A stretch of DNA of 39,351 bases, taken from the NCBI RefSeq assembly GCF_009469595.2, contig NZ_SSXV01000034.1, positions 1 to 39,351 of the forward strand, written 5' to 3'. The notes below the pieces were generated by a model, which saw only the letters and a program-made list of their open reading frames with translations, was not told where the DNA came from and did not search any database. Origin of the DNA: Thauera sp. 2A1 (GTDB lineage: Bacteria > Pseudomonadota > Gammaproteobacteria > Burkholderiales > Rhodocyclaceae). Shown here in pieces: positions 37,638-39,351 of this stretch; the first letter of the stretch is position 1, and every line of letters begins with the position of its first letter. The translations under genes and the position numbers were made by a program.

Positions 37638-38489
37638 TCAAGCGCGGCCGATCAGGCCCTTGAGCGCGTTCTGCAGGTCGGCCGGCAACACGACCACCTT
37701 CGAACCGTCTGCCTGACCCAGGGCCTGCATCGAGGCAATGTATTTCTCGCCCAGCAGGTAGAGCATGGGCGCCGTCTGGTCGCCCACCGCGCTCGTCACG
37801 CGCCGGATCGCCTCGGCCGAAGCCTCGGCCAGCATCACCTGTGCGTTGGCGTCGCGCTTGGCGGACTCGAGCCGCGCCTCGGCCTCGAGGATGGCTGCCT
37901 GCTTCGCGCCCTCGGCCTTGGTCACTGCCGCCTTGCGCTCCCGCTCCGCGGCGGCTTGCAGTTCCATCGCGCGCTGCATGGACTCGGACGGCTTGATGTC
38001 CTGGATCTCCACCGACTTCACGGTAAGGCCCCAGTCCACCGCCTCGTCGGCGATGCTCTCGCGCAGGCGCGCCTTGATCTTGTCGCGCGACGATAGTGCC
38101 TCGTCCAGTTCCATTTCGCCGACGATGGAACGCAGCGTCGTCATGATCAGGTTACGGATCGCCTCGGAAAAATCAGTGACGCCATACACGGCCTTCACCG
38201 GGTCGGTGACCTTCACGAAGGCGATGGCGTTGGTCAGGATCACCGCGTTGTCGCGGGTGATGACTTCCTGCTCCTGCACATCGAGGATGATGTCCTTCGT
38301 GACGAGCTTGTATGCCACGTTGTCGAGATACGGGATCAGGATGTTCAGGCCCGGCCGCAACGTGCTGTGATACTTGCCCAGGCGCTCCACCACCCACTCC
38401 TCGCCCTGCGCCACCAGGCGCACACCCTTGGCGATGGTGATCAGCACGAAGACCAGGATCGCGATGGAAATTGCCAGCCCTGCACTCAT
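37638..38489 (-). CDS. SPFH/Band 7 domain protein (QmcA/stomatin-like)
   Basis: A 283-residue protein with one N-terminal membrane helix (about 4-21), an SPFH domain (about 22-180, from VRLVAQGEEWVVERLGKYHSTL to VEIQDIKPSESMQRAM) and a long Ala/Glu-rich coiled coil (about 180-235). This is the stomatin/QmcA type, which forms large membrane rings with proteases such as FtsH or an NfeD partner. AGGA lies about 9 nt before the ATG. The nfeD gene ends 27 bases upstream, the classical pairing. Confidence 0.96.
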   Translation of the reverse strand: MSAGLAISIAILVFVLITIAKGVRLVAQGEEWVVERLGKYHSTLRPGLNILIPYLDNVAYKLVTKDIILDVQEQEVITRDNAVILTNAIAFVKVTDPVKAVYGVTDFSEAIRNLIMTTLRSIVGEMELDEALSSRDKIKARLRESIADEAVDWGLTVKSVEIQDIKPSESMQRAMELQAAAERERKAAVTKAEGAKQAAILEAEARLESAKRDANAQVMLAEASAEAIRRVTSAVGDQTAPMLYLLGEKYIASMQALGQADGSKVVVLPADLQNALKGLIGRA

Positions 38490-38516
38490 TGATTCATTCC
38501 TGTCCGAAGATCCACA

Positions 38517-38960
38517 TCAGGCCTTCGTCACCCTGACGAAGCTGCCTTCCACCCCCACCACCTTCACCCGCTCGCCCGCGCCGATCGCGCTCTCCGACAG
38601 GCAGACCCACTCGTCCGCGCCCAGCACCGGGCGCTGGAAGCGCACCTTGCCATGCTGGAACGGCGCCACCGCGCCAACCAGCAGGCCAACCTCGCCGATC
38701 ACCGTACCGTCGGCCGTGCCGACCAGCGTCTTGTATCGATCACGCCTGAAGACCCGGAACCACAGCACCACCATGGCAAGCGAAGCGACGATCCACAGTG
38801 CGATCTGCACCGTCAGCGACAGTTCGCCGGCAAGCAGCAGCGCCATCGCGACGAGGATTGCACCCAGCCCGAACCAGATCACGAAGAAGGCCGGAATCGC
38901 CAGTTCCAGCAGGACGAGCGCAATCCCCGCGATCAACCAGTGCCACCATTCTGGAGTCAT
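38517..38960 (-). CDS. NfeD family membrane protein
   Basis: A 147-residue short-form NfeD. Two or three N-terminal hydrophobic helices (about 7-65) precede a soluble OB-fold (about 80-147, GTADGTVIGEVGLLVG to GVEGSFVRVTKA). It lacks the serine-protease domain of long NfeD. It probably acts with the SPFH protein in membrane quality control. The ATG at 38960 is immediately preceded by an in-frame GTG that could also serve. First gene of the nfeD-SPFH pair. Confidence 0.94.
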   Translation of the reverse strand: MTPEWWHWLIAGIALVLLELAIPAFFVIWFGLGAILVAMALLLAGELSLTVQIALWIVASLAMVVLWFRVFRRDRYKTLVGTADGTVIGEVGLLVGAVAPFQHGKVRFQRPVLGADEWVCLSESAIGAGERVKVVGVEGSFVRVTKA

Positions 38961-39351
38961 CACCCGCCCTCGCCCGCCGCCCCCGGCAACATGTCAGACG
39001 AGCCGAGTTTAACAGGCAGCGCGCACGCAAAAATGACAAGACACAGCGGCGAGGTGGAAATGTGCGCGCGACGACTGCGCCACGGCGCCGGCGAGTCGTC
39101 GCGATGACGGGGCGCAGCGGGCTCTCGCGTGGAAGCTGGGCTCAGAGCCTGAGAAGCATTTGATTTCCGCAAGCCGAGTAACTGACATGCGATGAGACCC
39201 AGTGGCGCGCGATGCGCAGGTGCGGTGGGGTGTTCGAGGCCCAGCCAAGCGTCTGTGAGGGCAGATCCGGGGTCTTCAGGAGGCGGGTTTTCATTTCGGG
39301 CACCTCTTATGCCAGCGCTGCGGCGATTTTGGACGCACCGCTACCTCGACC
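38961..39351. other. gene-poor right end of window
   Basis: A 391-base stretch with no recognisable gene. It holds the nfeD promoter region, several short overlapping open frames, and the small minus-strand frame at 39142-39294. No tRNA, repeat or strong terminator was recognised. Confidence 0.5.
39142..39294 (-). CDS. possible 50-residue ORF with good ribosome site
   Basis: A short frame starting MKTRLLKTPDLPSQTLGWAS. It has a good Shine-Dalgarno sequence, AGAGGTG (39301-39307 on the plus strand as CACCTCT), six bases before the ATG, which is the main support. Composition is not clearly protein-like and no family is recognised. It could equally be the start of a gene broken by frameshift or an element remnant. 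Confidence 0.25.
   Translation of the reverse strand: MKTRLLKTPDLPSQTLGWASNTPPHLRIARHWVSSHVSYSACGNQMLLRL

Overview
The window is high-GC DNA typical of a betaproteobacterium. The combination of a phasin, a tig-clpP-clpX-lon-hupB-tRNA-Val run, an mltG-tmk-holB-pilZ-tatD run, a DUF4936 gene and a PepSY/PhoP/PhoQ-like cluster points to Rhodocyclales (the Thauera/Azoarcus/Aromatoleum group). This placement is inferred from gene order and protein style, not from a database search. Almost everything is chromosomal core or near-core sequence. The only mobile-looking DNA is the first ~285 bases, and possibly the gene-poor last ~390 bases.

Layout. 1-1578: a non-coding repeat-like remnant, two identical tRNA-Val(CAC) genes with a strong promoter, a phasin gene and a tRNA-Val(UAC). 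1624-7903 (minus): the proteostasis block hupB, lon, clpX, clpP and tig, with a sigma32-like heat-shock promoter between clpX and lon and a near-consensus sigma70 promoter before hupB. 8252-13055 (plus): the stationary-phase/stress trio prkA-yeaH-spoVR. 13146-15669 (plus): two NAD-related genes, a fused NAD(P)HX epimerase/dehydratase and nadC. 15722-16999 (minus): an isolated sulfide:quinone-oxidoreductase-like flavoprotein behind an AT-rich promoter region. 17163-21696 (minus): a tightly overlapped operon mltG-tmk-holB-pilZ-tatD-ankyrin protein, divergent from ygfZ-DUF4936-NRDE (21907-24072, plus). 24056-25460 (minus): tadA, an L,D-transpeptidase-fold protein and a GNAT acetyltransferase, all closely coupled.

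25762-29621: an HDOD protein (plus), then Kup and an HSL-type esterase (minus). 29809-33525 (plus): PPK2 with a long N-terminal extension, then a PepSY protein, a PhoP-like regulator and a PhoQ-like kinase behind a direct-repeat operator. 33717-35148 (plus): a Yip1 membrane protein and a CigR-like exported protein. 35225-36169: a DUF2237 gene (minus), tRNA-Ser(GGA) and a small hypothetical gene (plus). 36347-38960 (minus): a Bcr/CflA-type efflux pump and an NfeD/SPFH membrane-quality-control pair.

Taken together the genes cover protein folding and degradation, stress response, cofactor repair and NAD synthesis, DNA replication, cell-wall assembly, and polyphosphate and polyhydroxyalkanoate storage. 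I found no CRISPR array, prophage, toxin-antitoxin or clearly novel defence system. The points most worth a second look are regulatory (sigma32 at lon, the PhoP-like box, a candidate phasin operator), start-codon calls (TTG for tmk and the DUF4936 gene), the unusual N-terminal domain of PPK2, a YkuD-fold protein without a visible signal peptide, and the orphan sequences at the two ends.
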